From positions 124,001 through 188,000 of the forward strand of contig CAVTFT010000017.1 of assembly GCA_963734085.1 (NCBI GenBank): a stretch of DNA of 64,000 nucleotides, given 5' to 3'. The notes beneath the pieces are model-generated. The model did no database searches, was not told where the DNA came from, and was given only the letters and a program-made list of their open reading frames with translations. Origin of the DNA: CAIWHR01 sp963734085. Lineage in GTDB: Bacteria; Pseudomonadota; Gammaproteobacteria; Burkholderiales; Casimicrobiaceae. Both the position numbers and the translations under genes were made by a program. Shown here in pieces: positions 16,060 through 26,086 of the stretch (its first letter is position 1; every line of letters begins with the position of its first letter).

Positions 16060-17076
16060 ATGCTTACCAGCACGCAGGCCGAGCATTTCGCGGGCATCGC
16101 GCTCGCGAATGTCGACCGCGAATACCCGAACAAGCAGGACCATGTGCAGGACGGCGACGGCGATCACCTGCCGTCGCGCCTGCTTCATCCCGCGTTCCAC
16201 GGCAGCTTCGACTGGCACTCGTGCGTGCACATGCATTGGCTGCTGGTCCACGTGCGGCGGCGGCATCGCCATTTGTCGCGGCGCGATGCGATCGACGCGG
16301 TGCTGGATCGTCACCTGACGCCGGCTTCGATCGCGGGCGAATGTGCCTACCTGACGCGGCCCGGCGCGCGATCGTTCGAGCGGACCTACGGCTGGGGATG
16401 GCTCCTCAAATTGGCCGACGAGCTCGCGTTGTCCGACGACGATGACGCGAGGCGCTGGTCGGCCGCGCTCGCACCGCTGGCGGCGGCGTTCGTCACGCGC
16501 TATCTCGACTTTCTACCGAGGGCCGATTTTCCGATTCGCTACGGCATCCATCCGAACAGCGCGTTCGGTCTCGCGTTCGCCCTCGATCATGCGCGGCGCG
16601 CGGGACTGCCCGCGCTCGAAGCGATGATCGTGACCAAAGCGCGCGCATGGTATGGCGCCGATCGCGATGCGCCGGCGGCGTGGGAGCCCTCGGGCAGCGA
16701 CTTCCTGTCGCCGGCGCTGATCGAAGCCGATCTCATGCGCCGCGTGCTGCCGCGCTCCGAGTTCGCGGCGTGGCTCGACGGCTTCTTGCCGGGACTCGCG
16801 GCGAGCGCGCCGGCCACGCTGTTCAAGCCGGTTCCGGTCAGCGACCGCGGCGATCCGCAAATCGTGCACCTCGACGGTCTCAATCTGTCGCGCGCCTGGT
16901 GCTGGCGCGGCATCGCCGATGCGCTGCCGGCCGATGACCGGCGTGCGGGCCTTGCGCGCGAGGCCGCCGCGCGGCATCTCGCGGCGGGGCTTCCCGCAAT
17001 CGACGCCGGCGGCTACGCCGGGAGCCACTGGCTTGCGTCGTTCGCCGCGCTCGCGCTCTCGGACGATCCACCATAG
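16060..17076 (+). CDS. DUF2891 family protein
   Basis: 338 residues with the family's N-terminal signature: HFAGIALANVDREYPNKQDH, then HPAFHGSFDWHSCVHMHWLL. Conserved His, Trp and Asp residues dominate (ENVDREYP-like block; SGSDFLSPALIEADLMRRVL; HLDGLNLSRAWCW), a pattern of alpha/alpha-barrel carbohydrate-acting enzymes. No signal peptide is apparent. The biochemical function is unknown. It starts 14 bp from the divergent SDR gene, so each promoter must overlap the other gene's coding start. Confidence 0.85.
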   Translation: MLTSTQAEHFAGIALANVDREYPNKQDHVQDGDGDHLPSRLLHPAFHGSFDWHSCVHMHWLLVHVRRRHRHLSRRDAIDAVLDRHLTPASIAGECAYLTRPGARSFERTYGWGWLLKLADELALSDDDDARRWSAALAPLAAAFVTRYLDFLPRADFPIRYGIHPNSAFGLAFALDHARRAGLPALEAMIVTKARAWYGADRDAPAAWEPSGSDFLSPALIEADLMRRVLPRSEFAAWLDGFLPGLAASAPATLFKPVPVSDRGDPQIVHLDGLNLSRAWCWRGIADALPADDRRAGLAREAAARHLAAGLPAIDAGGYAGSHWLASFAALALSDDPP

Positions 17077-17091
17077 TAAACTCGGCACGCC

Positions 17092-18462
17092 ATGCCGGAC
17101 ATTTCCGTTCTCGTCGTCGTCGTCGTTGTCGCGCTCACCGTCATCGGCGCGCTCGTGGCGATCGCCATCGGACGCCTGTCGACGCTGGTGGCGGCACGTG
17201 ACGGGGCCGTGCGCGAGGCGGCCGACCTCAAGGCGCGGCTCGACATGCTTGCCGCGCAGAACGTCGATTTCGAACGCGACGTACGGCAGGATCTCGCCAA
17301 CGCCCGCACCGAGCAGGCGAGCGCCGCGCAAACCGCGCGGACCGAGCTCCGCGCGAGTCTCGCGCAGCTCACGCAGTCGAACGAGACACGGCTGGAGGCG
17401 ATCCGGCAGACGGTCGAGCAGAAGCTGGAAGCGCTGCGCGCCGACAACACGCAGAAGCTGGAACAGATGCGGGCAACGGTCGACGAAAAACTGCAAAGCA
17501 CGCTCGAAAAGCGGTTGGGCGATTCCTTCAAGCTCGTGTCCGATCGGCTGGAGCAGGTGCACAAGGGCCTGGGCGAAATGCAGTCGCTCGCGACCGGCGT
17601 GGGCGACCTCAAGAAAGTGCTCACCAACATCAAGACCCGGGGAACATGGGGCGAGGTGCAGCTCGAAAACCTGCTCGCGCAGATGCTGGCGCCCGCACAG
17701 TACGAGCGGAACGTCGCGACGCGCCCGGGTAGAGGCGAACGGGTCGAATTCGCGATTCGGCTGCCCGGTCGCGGCGAGGGCGGAGAACCCTTCTGGCTGC
17801 CGATCGACGCCAAATTCCCGCTGGAGGATTTTCAGCGACTCCAGGACGCGCAGGACCGTGCCGACATTGCCGCCGTCGAGTCGTTCGGCAAGGCGCTCGA
17901 GGATCGCATCAGGAAGCAGGCGCGGGACATCCACGACAAGTACGTCGAGCCGCCGCACACGACGGACTTCGCGCTCCTCTATCTGCCCGTCGAAAGCCTG
18001 TACGCCGAAGTGCTGAGGCGTCCGGGCCTTGCCGACATCGTGCAACGCGAATCGCAGGTGACGCTCGCCGGACCGACGACGCTGGCGGCAATCCTGAACA
18101 GTCTGCAGATGGGATTCCGCACGCTGGCGATCGAGCAGCGGTCGGGTGAAGTCTGGAAGCTGCTGGGCGCGGTGAAGACCGATTTCGGCAGGTTCGGCGA
18201 TCTGCTCGCACGGACCAGGAAGCAGCTCGATTCGGTGAGCAATACGCTTGGCGACGCCGAAGTGCGCACCCGTTCGATCGAGCGCAAGCTGCGGGGCGTC
18301 GAAGCGCTGCCCGTCATCGAGACGGACCGCCTGCTGACCGAGGATGCGACGCTCCTGTATGAGATCGAAGCCGACGCCCGGGCGGAAGGGGACGACCGCG
18401 CCCGAGCGGAGAACGCGAGCGCTGCCGACACGCTGCCACTTCCCGACATCGGCGGCGGGTGA
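17092..18462 (+). CDS. rmuC: DNA recombination protein RmuC homologue
   Basis: 456 residues. An N-terminal membrane anchor (ISVLVVVVVVALTVIGALVAIAI) is followed by a long coiled coil rich in Ala, Glu and Gln (about residues 40-160) and the RmuC domain, with TRGTWGEVQLENLLAQMLAP, PIDAKFPLEDFQRL and TTDFALLYLPVESLYAEV. The PD-(D/E)XK-like core Asp and Lys are in IDAKFP. RmuC limits inversions and rearrangements at inverted repeats; some homologues act in phage defence. It overlaps the start region of mtfA, so the two are probably co-transcribed. Confidence 0.92.
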   Translation: MPDISVLVVVVVVALTVIGALVAIAIGRLSTLVAARDGAVREAADLKARLDMLAAQNVDFERDVRQDLANARTEQASAAQTARTELRASLAQLTQSNETRLEAIRQTVEQKLEALRADNTQKLEQMRATVDEKLQSTLEKRLGDSFKLVSDRLEQVHKGLGEMQSLATGVGDLKKVLTNIKTRGTWGEVQLENLLAQMLAPAQYERNVATRPGRGERVEFAIRLPGRGEGGEPFWLPIDAKFPLEDFQRLQDAQDRADIAAVESFGKALEDRIRKQARDIHDKYVEPPHTTDFALLYLPVESLYAEVLRRPGLADIVQRESQVTLAGPTTLAAILNSLQMGFRTLAIEQRSGEVWKLLGAVKTDFGRFGDLLARTRKQLDSVSNTLGDAEVRTRSIERKLRGVEALPVIETDRLLTEDATLLYEIEADARAEGDDRARAENASAADTLPLPDIGGG

Positions 18463-18473
18463 AAGGAGCAGGC

Positions 18474-19262
18474 GTGTTCGACACCCTGCGCAAGTGGCGA
18501 CAGCAGCGGGTGCTCAAAAGCGCCGCGATTCCGGACCCGCTGTGGCGCGAGGCGCTTGAGGCGCTGCCGTTCATGGCGATCTACACCGAGAACGAGCTCG
18601 CGCGGTTGCGCACGAAGGTCGTCTTGTTCCTCAGCGCCAAGGCGATTGTCGGCGCGCGCGGGCACGAGGTGACGCCGCTGCAGCGGGTGATCATCGCGAT
18701 CGAGGCGTGCGTGCTGGTGCTGAACCTCGACATGGCGTACTACGACGGCTGGGAGAACATCATCGTCTATCCCGACGAGTTCATTCCCGGCTGGGAGTGG
18801 GAGGACGAGGCGGGCGTCGTGCACACGAACGACGGTCCGCTCGCCGGCGAGGCGATGCCGGGCGGGCCCGTCGTGCTGTCGTGGCCTGACGTCGAGGCCT
18901 CCGCCGACTGGGACGAGGCGGGGATGAACCTCGTCATTCACGAATTCGCGCACAAGCTCGACATGCGAAACGGTGTAGCCAATGGCTGCCCGCCACTGCC
19001 CCCGACGATGCCGCCGCACGTCTGGAAGAAGGCGCTCACGACCGCGTTCGAGGATTTCCGGGCGCGGATCGACCGCGGCGAAAACACGGCGATCGACCCT
19101 TACGCGGCCGAATCGCCAGCCGAGTTCTTCGCCGTGCTCTCCGAAGTGTTCTTCGCCGACCCGACGCTCCTGTTCCACGAGTACCCGCGGGTCTACAAGC
19201 AGTTCATGTGGTTCTACAAGCAGGATCCCGCCTCGCGCACCGAGCTGTTGCTCGACGGCTAG
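18474..19262 (+). CDS. mtfA: Zinc peptidase MtfA (M90 family)
   Basis: 262 residues from GTG at 18474, which follows AGGAG (18464-18468) by five bases and matches the family start (V/M)FDTLRKW. A GTG at 18459 is also in frame but has no ribosome-binding site. The zinc site HEFAHKLD is clear, and the second Glu is in YAAESPAEFFAVLSEVFF. In E. coli MtfA binds the repressor Mlc and so links to PTS sugar control; it also has peptidase activity. A palindrome CGTGACGTGCGTCACG sits right after the stop, between this gene and the convergent transporter gene. Confidence 0.92.
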   Translation: MFDTLRKWRQQRVLKSAAIPDPLWREALEALPFMAIYTENELARLRTKVVLFLSAKAIVGARGHEVTPLQRVIIAIEACVLVLNLDMAYYDGWENIIVYPDEFIPGWEWEDEAGVVHTNDGPLAGEAMPGGPVVLSWPDVEASADWDEAGMNLVIHEFAHKLDMRNGVANGCPPLPPTMPPHVWKKALTTAFEDFRARIDRGENTAIDPYAAESPAEFFAVLSEVFFADPTLLFHEYPRVYKQFMWFYKQDPASRTELLLDG

Positions 19263-19277
19263 AGGCCGTGACGTGCG

Positions 19278-20207
19278 TCACGTCTGCCGTCGCCGACCGG
19301 CCGCCGCCAGCACGACGACGGCGGCGAGGATCAGCGCGCCGCCCGCGACCTGCGCGAGCGTGATCGTTTCGTCGAGCACGAATGCGGCGAGGGTCACCGT
19401 CACCAGCGGCTCGATCGTCGACAGCGTCGAGGCGCGCGTCGGACCGATGCGCTCGAGACCCGCGAAATACAGCGTGATCGCGGCGACCGTCGAGACGAGG
19501 GCGATCGCCACGATGGCGGACCAGCCGGCTGGCGTGTGGGGCCACTGTGGCCCACGGATCGTCGCCGCAACGGCGAAGACGACGGCGGCGCTGACGATCA
19601 CGACGGTGCTCATCGCCAGCGGTCCGGCCCGCCGCCCGAGCCACGAACCGACGATGATGTAGACGGCGTAGAACGTCGCCGCGGCAATGGCGAAACCGAT
19701 GCCGGTCGCGAGTTCGGGGCTCATCGTCGTGCTCGAGCCATCGCCTTGCGCCGGCGCGATCGTCAACGCAGTTCCGACCAGCGCCATCGCCAGCGCAGCG
19801 AGCTTGGCCGCGTTGATCCGCTCGTGGAGGAAGAGTGCGGCGAGCACGGCAACGAAGGCGGGATGCAGGTAGAGCAGCAGCGCGACGAGCCCGGCAGGCG
19901 CGAGCGTGAGCGCGGTGAAGAAGCTCGCCGCCTGTCCACCGTATCCGAGCGCGCCCAGCAGGATCAGCGCCCCGAGCGTCGTCCCCGACGGAAGGACAAC
20001 GCCGCGCCAGCGCGCGATGACGAGCATCGCCGCGGCCGCGAACGCAAAGCGCAGGGCGAGCAGCGTCACGACGTCGACGCCGGCCGCATAAGCGACGCGT
20101 GCAAGGATCGCCATTGCGCCGAACGCCGCCGCCGAGGCGATGACGAACGCGATGCCGAGATTCGTGCGGGAGTCCGCGCCCGACGACGTGCGTTTGTGCT
20201 CTGTCAC
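19278..20207 (-). CDS. DMT superfamily (EamA) transporter
   Basis: 309 residues from GTG at 20207, which overlaps the mog stop as GTGA. Two EamA repeats of five helices each are visible: the first from FVIASAAAFGAMAILARVAY, the second from IGFAIAAATFYAVYIIVGSWLG. The repeat signature (ALRFAFAAAAMLVIARW; LVSTVAAITLYFAGLERIG; LSTIEPLVTVTLAAFVLDETI) is typical of metabolite or drug exporters of the inner membrane. Substrate unknown. The frame is open far upstream in the shadow of mog, so the longer version is not real. Confidence 0.86.
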   Translation of the reverse strand: MTEHKRTSSGADSRTNLGIAFVIASAAAFGAMAILARVAYAAGVDVVTLLALRFAFAAAAMLVIARWRGVVLPSGTTLGALILLGALGYGGQAASFFTALTLAPAGLVALLLYLHPAFVAVLAALFLHERINAAKLAALAMALVGTALTIAPAQGDGSSTTMSPELATGIGFAIAAATFYAVYIIVGSWLGRRAGPLAMSTVVIVSAAVVFAVAATIRGPQWPHTPAGWSAIVAIALVSTVAAITLYFAGLERIGPTRASTLSTIEPLVTVTLAAFVLDETITLAQVAGGALILAAVVVLAAAGRRRQT

Positions 20208-20818
20208 TTCGGCCGCAGCGCTGACTTCGGCCGAAACGCCTTGCAGATGTCTTCGTTCGTCTCGATGTACGGGCCACCGATCAGATCGATGCAGTATGGG
20301 ACGGCCGGGAAGACGCCGTCGAGCGTTTCCTTGATCGCCTTCGGCTGACCCGGCAGGTTGAGGATCAGCGCATGCCCGCGCACCGCGCCGACCTGCCGCG
20401 ACAGGATCGCCGTGGGCACGTATTTGAGGCTCACCTGGCGCATTTGCTCGCCGAAGCCGGGCAGCACCTTGTGCGCGACGGCGAGCGTCGCCTCGGGCGT
20501 GACGTCGCGGGGTGCCGGTCCGGTGCCGCCGGTCGTCAACACCAGATGGCAGCCGACGACGTCGGTGAGCTCGATCAGCGTGCGCTCGATCACCGGCTGC
20601 TCGTCCGGGATCAGTCGCGTTTCCATCCGCCACGCCGAGGCCATCGCGGCGGTGAACCATTCGGTGAGGCCTGGAATGCCCTTGTCCTCGTAGACGCCGG
20701 CGGACGCGCGATCCGATATCGAGACGAGGCCGATCAGCAGCGTATCGGAAGCGCTCATGCCGGGGCCGAGACTGTTGGTGCCGGTGGAGGGATTCATAAC
20801 CCGGCGGCCGGTCGTCAT
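20204..20818 (-). CDS. mog: Molybdopterin adenylyltransferase Mog
   Basis: Adenylates molybdopterin before molybdate insertion in molybdenum-cofactor synthesis. The family blocks LLIGLVSISDRASAGVYEDKG, LVLTTGGTGPAPRDVTPEAT and ALILNLPGQPKAIKE are present. With ATG at 20818, which overlaps the yjgA stop (ATGA), the protein has 204 residues; an ATG at 20758 would give 184 and match the usual family start better. Cytoplasmic. It lies in a compact operon yjgA-mog-DMT with four-base overlaps at both joints. Confidence 0.93.
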   Translation of the reverse strand: MTTGRRVMNPSTGTNSLGPGMSASDTLLIGLVSISDRASAGVYEDKGIPGLTEWFTAAMASAWRMETRLIPDEQPVIERTLIELTDVVGCHLVLTTGGTGPAPRDVTPEATLAVAHKVLPGFGEQMRQVSLKYVPTAILSRQVGAVRGHALILNLPGQPKAIKETLDGVFPAVPYCIDLIGGPYIETNEDICKAFRPKSALRPK

Positions 20819-21396
20819 CGCCGGGCACCCGCGAGCGCCTTCAGCTCGCGGAAGAGCTCACGGTACGCGTGCGGCGGTGCCTCGCGCTCGCGTTCGCCGC
20901 GGGCGCGTGCGGTCAGCGCGCGCAACCGCGCCCGATCGAGCCCCGGATAGACGGCGGCGAGCGCGTCCAGCGCGTCCGGCTCCGTCAACAGCCGTTCGCG
21001 CCACCGCTCGATCGCATGCTCCCGGTGAGCTTCGATCGCGTGACCCTGCGACCACAGCTCGAGCCGCCGCCGGATCGGCGCCGGATCGACGTCGCGCATC
21101 AGCTTGCCGATGTACTGCAGCTGGCGCTTGCGCCCACCCCAGGCCGTGATCGCGCGCGCTTCGCGCAACGCATCGACGAGTCGCTCCGGCAGTTCGACCT
21201 CGGCGGCGAGATCGTCGAACCGCTTGGGATCGAGTTCGACCAGCGCTTCGCCCAGCCCCTGCAGCGCCTGCATTTCGGCCTTGCGGCGGGTCTTGGAGGG
21301 CGGTGGGGTTGCCGGAGCGGCCACCGAAGCGGCCGCAGTGGACGCGTCCCGATCGCGTCGCCGGCGCTGGTTCTGCAGTTCGTCGGGCCGTGGCAT
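20815..21396 (-). CDS. yjgA: Ribosome-associated protein YjgA/DarP (DUF615)
   Basis: 193 residues. Binds pre-50S particles and assists late 50S maturation in E. coli. Family features: SKTRRKAEMQALQGLGEALV, ELPERLVDALREARAITAWGGRKRQLQYIGKLMR, and the arginine-rich C-terminal helix. The N-terminus is a low-complexity basic/Ala/Pro tail. Divergent to pmbA, an arrangement common in beta- and gammaproteobacteria, with 171 bp between. That spacer includes the short palindrome GTTATGATAAC at 21458-21468, which may hold a -10 element. Confidence 0.92.
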   Translation of the reverse strand: MPRPDELQNQRRRRDRDASTAAASVAAPATPPPSKTRRKAEMQALQGLGEALVELDPKRFDDLAAEVELPERLVDALREARAITAWGGRKRQLQYIGKLMRDVDPAPIRRRLELWSQGHAIEAHREHAIERWRERLLTEPDALDALAAVYPGLDRARLRALTARARGEREREAPPHAYRELFRELKALAGARR

Positions 21397-21567
21397 CGTT
21401 CTGGCGGAAATCCGGAGGGAAGGGGACCGGGCTGCGGCAAAGTGCGGCGAACCCTTTGTTATGATAACGGACTATTCGCGCACGCCGCCCAGCCGCCGTC
21501 CGCCCTTCCGGATCATGGGCGGGTCGCGCGGACCCGCTGCTTTGGCTGGAATCAACAGAGTCCGTCG

Positions 21568-22986
21568 ATGACCACCTCACTTCATTCCGCCGCGGCAACG
21601 CCACCGCGATTCGTGTCGATGGAAGCCCCTCGCGGCGCTGACAGGGACCGTTTCCCGCTGCCGACCGGAGAGCTCGAACGGCTCGGCGCAGCCGTGCTTG
21701 CCGCTGCCAAGGCGGGCGGCGCCACGGCGGCCGAAACCGAGGTGTCGCAGGCGGTCGGGCAGAGCGTCACCGTCCGCCGCGGCGAGGTCGAAACCATCGC
21801 GTACAACCGCGACAAGGGGATCGGCGTAACGGTGCTGATCGGCCAGCGGCGCGGCCACGCGAGCACCGCCGATTTTGCCGCGGACGCGGTGAACGCGACC
21901 GTCGCTAAAGCGCTTGCCATCGCCCGCTACACCGCGGAGGATCCGGCCGCAGGTCTCGCCGATCCGGACCGGCTGGCGCACACGATTCCCGATCTCGACC
22001 TCTACCATCCGTGGGATCTTTCGGTCGAGGACGCAATCGCGCTCGGGCGCGAAGCGGAAGCCGCGGCGCTTGCTGTCGATCGCAGGCTCACCAACACCGA
22101 TGGCTCGACGGTTGCCCGCAACGAATCCGAATTCGTCTACGCGAACACCCATGGCTTCCTGGGCGGTTACAAGAGCTCGCGTCATCACATCGATTGCTCG
22201 GTGATCGGCGACCCCGGCGACGGCAGCGGAGCGATGCAGCGCGATTACTGGTACACGGCCGCCCGCGCGGCCGGCGATCTCGAGGCGGCGGCCGCGGTGG
22301 GCCGGATTGCGGGCGAGCGCACGGCGCGGCGGCTTCACGCGCGGAAGCTCGCCACCCGCGAATGTCCGGTGCTGTTCGAAGCGCCCGAGGCGGCGGACCT
22401 GATCGGATTTTTCGTCGGCGCGGTCTCGGGTGGGTCGCTCTACCGTCGCTCGTCGTTCCTGCTCGACTCTCTCGGACAGACGGTGTTCGCGCCGGAGGTT
22501 TCGATCCGCGAGGAGCCGCATCTTCCACGCGGACGCGGGAGCGCGCCATTCGACAACGATGGCGTTGCCACCGTCCCCCGCGATGTCGTCAAAGACGGTG
22601 TCGTCGCCGGCTATTTTCTCGGCACCTACTCGGCGAGGAAGCTCGGCATGGCGACGACCGGCAACGCCGGCGGCAGCCATAACCTCGTCGTTTCGCACGG
22701 CGACGATGATCTGCCGGCGCTGCTTCGTCGCATGGGGCGCGGCTTGCTCGTGACCGAGCAGCTCGGGCAAGGTGTCAATCCCGTCACAGGCGATTTTTCG
22801 CGCGGCGCGGCGGGCTTCTGGATCGAAGGCGGCGAGATCGCCTACCCGGTCGAGGAGATCACGATCGCCGGGAACCTGAAGGACATGTACCGCGACATCG
22901 TCACGATCGGCGCCGACGTCGATCGCCGCAGCTCGCGGCATACGGGCTCGATCCTCATCGGCCGGATGACGGTCGCTGGGCACTAG
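21568..22986 (+). CDS. pmbA: Metalloprotease PmbA (TldE)
   Basis: 472 residues. TldE subunit of the TldD/TldE protease that matures microcin-type peptides and degrades CcdA in E. coli. The sequence follows E. coli PmbA throughout: SVTVRRGEVETIAYNRDKGIG, IARYTAEDPAAGLAD, HGFLGGYKSSRHH, VGAVSGGSLYRRSSFLLDSLG, YSARKLGMATTGNAGG, LGQGVNPVTGDFSRGAAGFW and EITIAGNLKDMYRDIVTIG. TldE itself lacks the zinc motif, which is in TldD, not in this window. The ATG at 21568 is the first that fits the family; the frame is open far upstream on the antisense of yjgA but that part is not real. Confidence 0.95.
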   Translation: MTTSLHSAAATPPRFVSMEAPRGADRDRFPLPTGELERLGAAVLAAAKAGGATAAETEVSQAVGQSVTVRRGEVETIAYNRDKGIGVTVLIGQRRGHASTADFAADAVNATVAKALAIARYTAEDPAAGLADPDRLAHTIPDLDLYHPWDLSVEDAIALGREAEAAALAVDRRLTNTDGSTVARNESEFVYANTHGFLGGYKSSRHHIDCSVIGDPGDGSGAMQRDYWYTAARAAGDLEAAAAVGRIAGERTARRLHARKLATRECPVLFEAPEAADLIGFFVGAVSGGSLYRRSSFLLDSLGQTVFAPEVSIREEPHLPRGRGSAPFDNDGVATVPRDVVKDGVVAGYFLGTYSARKLGMATTGNAGGSHNLVVSHGDDDLPALLRRMGRGLLVTEQLGQGVNPVTGDFSRGAAGFWIEGGEIAYPVEEITIAGNLKDMYRDIVTIGADVDRRSSRHTGSILIGRMTVAGH

Positions 22987-24642
22987 ATGCGCCCCAGCGT
23001 TCGCACGCCCATGCTCGATCCGGTGTTGAACTGGGTTCGAACACTCAACGATCCGCTGCGCAACGCGCATGCCGCAGCGCGCTGGATTGCCGCGCTGCCG
23101 GCCAGCGACCCGATGTCGATCCAGAAGGAGGCGCTCGAGCTCGTCGCGGAGTTCCCCGGCGCGCGCAGCGACGTCGGCCCCGGCCAGGTCGAGGCGCTGC
23201 TCAAGATCGATGCGCGGCTCGAGCCGATCGTCGCCCAGCTCACGCAGCAGTACACGGCCAACTACCAGAAGAGCACCGGGGTCGAGTCGCGCCTGTGGCA
23301 CTCGGTGTTCGACCTGGTCAAGGCGTTCACGGCCGGCTACAGCGCGGCGCTGAAGGCGGGCTACCCCCGCGCCGACAACAAGCGCTGGCGCGCCGTGTTG
23401 CCGTGGGTACTGGTGCGGCTCGCGTTCTTCAAGGGCATCGACGGCAAGTTCCGGCTCTTCCGCTATGGGCACTGGATTCCGGCGCAATGGCGGGAATTCC
23501 ACGAGCTCTACGAGTTCGCGCGGATGCGCGGCTGGCAGCGCGAGCAGCTGGTGCTGGGCGCGGGCGCGTTCTCCCGCCCCGGCGTGTGCGTCGAGCAGGA
23601 ATACCTGAAGACGCTCCTGCTGATGCGTCTCGACTCCGGAAACTTCACGCCGGATCAGGTCGAATGGGTGGCGAAGCAACTCGAAGACTGGTCGCCCTCC
23701 CTGTCGCTAACGCCGCCGCCCGGCAGCGGCGCGGGCTTCTTCGTCGATCTCACCGGCACGCAGGGACTGCGGCGCCAGGACCGGCCGCACGCGGGTGGAC
23801 GCGTGCTGTTTCTCGACGCGACGCCTGTCTATGGGCGCATCGTCGAGCGGATGCGCTGGCTCCCGGAGCAGGACGACGATCTGCCGAAGCCCGGCGAGCT
23901 GCCGTCGCGCGAGCAGCGACTCCTGCTGATGCGGCTCGCCTCGCTGTTCGGGCCCGAAGCGATCGCCCATGCCCCGCGCGCCGCGCGGTTCGCCACCGCC
24001 ACCGACGTGCGTGTCGTGATCGGGCTGCAGGCGCTGACCCGCGCGGTCGCCGAGATCGAGCGGCTGCCCGACGCCGCGCGCACGCCCGCGGTCGCCGCGA
24101 GCTACGACGAGGTCACGCAGATGGTGAATCCAGGCGTGAACCCGGAGTCGGTTGCCCGGCGGATTCGCGGGACGACCTGGCGGATGTCCGAGCGCAGCGA
24201 GACCGGCTGCCGGCTCACCGCGCCGATCAAGGAGTCGCCGGCCAAACTGGGCGAAATCCTCGCGATCCGGGACGGCGACACATGGCTGCTCGCGATCGTC
24301 CGCCGGATGCAGCGGCAACAGGTCGACGAGGTGACGGTCGGTGTCGAGATCGTCGCGCGGCGAATGGTCCGGGTGCTGCTCCGCAACTGGATCACGCCGA
24401 CGGCGGCGGCGCGCACCGGTGTCGACCGACCTTTTTTCGGCGTCTATCTACCCGCCCACGGCGACAATCGGCAGTCGTCGCAGCGGAGCCTGATCGGGCC
24501 GGACGACAAGTTCGTGCCGGGCGGAATGGTGGAGCTCGATACCGGCAACGCGCGCTACCTGATCCGGTTCACCCAGACGCTCGAGCGGCAGGCCGGCTGG
24601 GCTTGGGCGCTATTCACCGCAGTGCGCAAGCTCAGCGCCTGA
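22987..24642 (+). CDS. Conserved protein of unknown function (possible betaproteobacterial PilZ-like protein)
   Basis: 551 residues, starting immediately after the pmbA stop; an ATG at 23011 (MLDPVLNWVRTL) is an equally good start. The protein is soluble and mostly helical in its first 330 residues, with Trp- and Arg-rich blocks such as SRLWHSVFDLVKAF and HWIPAQWREFHELYEFARM. The C-terminal part (ESPAKLGEILAIRDGDTWLLAIVRRMQR...VGVEIVARRMVRVLL) looks like a beta-rich domain reminiscent of PilZ (c-di-GMP-binding) proteins, but I do not see the RxxxR / D-S-xxG signature intact. Similar proteins occur in Burkholderiales as hypotheticals. No function is claimed. Confidence 0.75.
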   Translation: MRPSVRTPMLDPVLNWVRTLNDPLRNAHAAARWIAALPASDPMSIQKEALELVAEFPGARSDVGPGQVEALLKIDARLEPIVAQLTQQYTANYQKSTGVESRLWHSVFDLVKAFTAGYSAALKAGYPRADNKRWRAVLPWVLVRLAFFKGIDGKFRLFRYGHWIPAQWREFHELYEFARMRGWQREQLVLGAGAFSRPGVCVEQEYLKTLLLMRLDSGNFTPDQVEWVAKQLEDWSPSLSLTPPPGSGAGFFVDLTGTQGLRRQDRPHAGGRVLFLDATPVYGRIVERMRWLPEQDDDLPKPGELPSREQRLLLMRLASLFGPEAIAHAPRAARFATATDVRVVIGLQALTRAVAEIERLPDAARTPAVAASYDEVTQMVNPGVNPESVARRIRGTTWRMSERSETGCRLTAPIKESPAKLGEILAIRDGDTWLLAIVRRMQRQQVDEVTVGVEIVARRMVRVLLRNWITPTAAARTGVDRPFFGVYLPAHGDNRQSSQRSLIGPDDKFVPGGMVELDTGNARYLIRFTQTLERQAGWAWALFTAVRKLSA

Positions 24643-24867
24643 TATCGGACTTCGTGCCCCGCTCGCGCTGGCGCTCCAAAACCGTGCAGGGCGCTGCGGC
24701 GCCGACGGGACTGGCGCAAGGGTCCTTTTCGGTTAGAATCGCTCACAAAAAAAGGCGTCCCATTCCACGGCAAACGACGGACCACCGTCGGCATCCACCT
24801 TCCGCCAGTCTTTGGACCTTTGCACCAGTCGGCTCGGCCGACATCCCATCCTAGAGAGGAGATCCAG

Positions 24868-25968
<1,101 letters not shown>

Positions 25969-25991
25969 TCTGACGCGTTCCGCCGCGCCAA

Positions 25992-26030
25992 GGCGCGCCC
26001 GGCCTGCATCGCCCGGCGCGCTTTTCTTTT
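25992..26030 (+). terminator. Rho-independent terminator after dctP
   Basis: GC-rich arms 25992-26003 and 26010-26021 (GCGCGCC.. / ..GGCGCGC with one mismatch) followed by CTTTTCTTTT at 26021-26030. It sits 24 bp after the dctP stop. Confidence 0.8.
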
Positions 26031-26086
26031 GTGGGCGCTCGTGGCCGCGCTGCCGCCGGGGTCCTTCGCGCGTCCACCGCACGTAC

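Noticed and set aside
19278..20828. 516-residue frame that would fuse a long N-terminus to the DMT transporter
   Set aside because: The added part is the shadow frame of mog; GTG 20207 overlaps the mog stop and gives a normal transporter length.
20869..22986. 705-residue open frame containing pmbA with a long N-terminal extension
   Set aside because: The extension is the antisense of yjgA and has no similarity to PmbA; the family start is at 21568.
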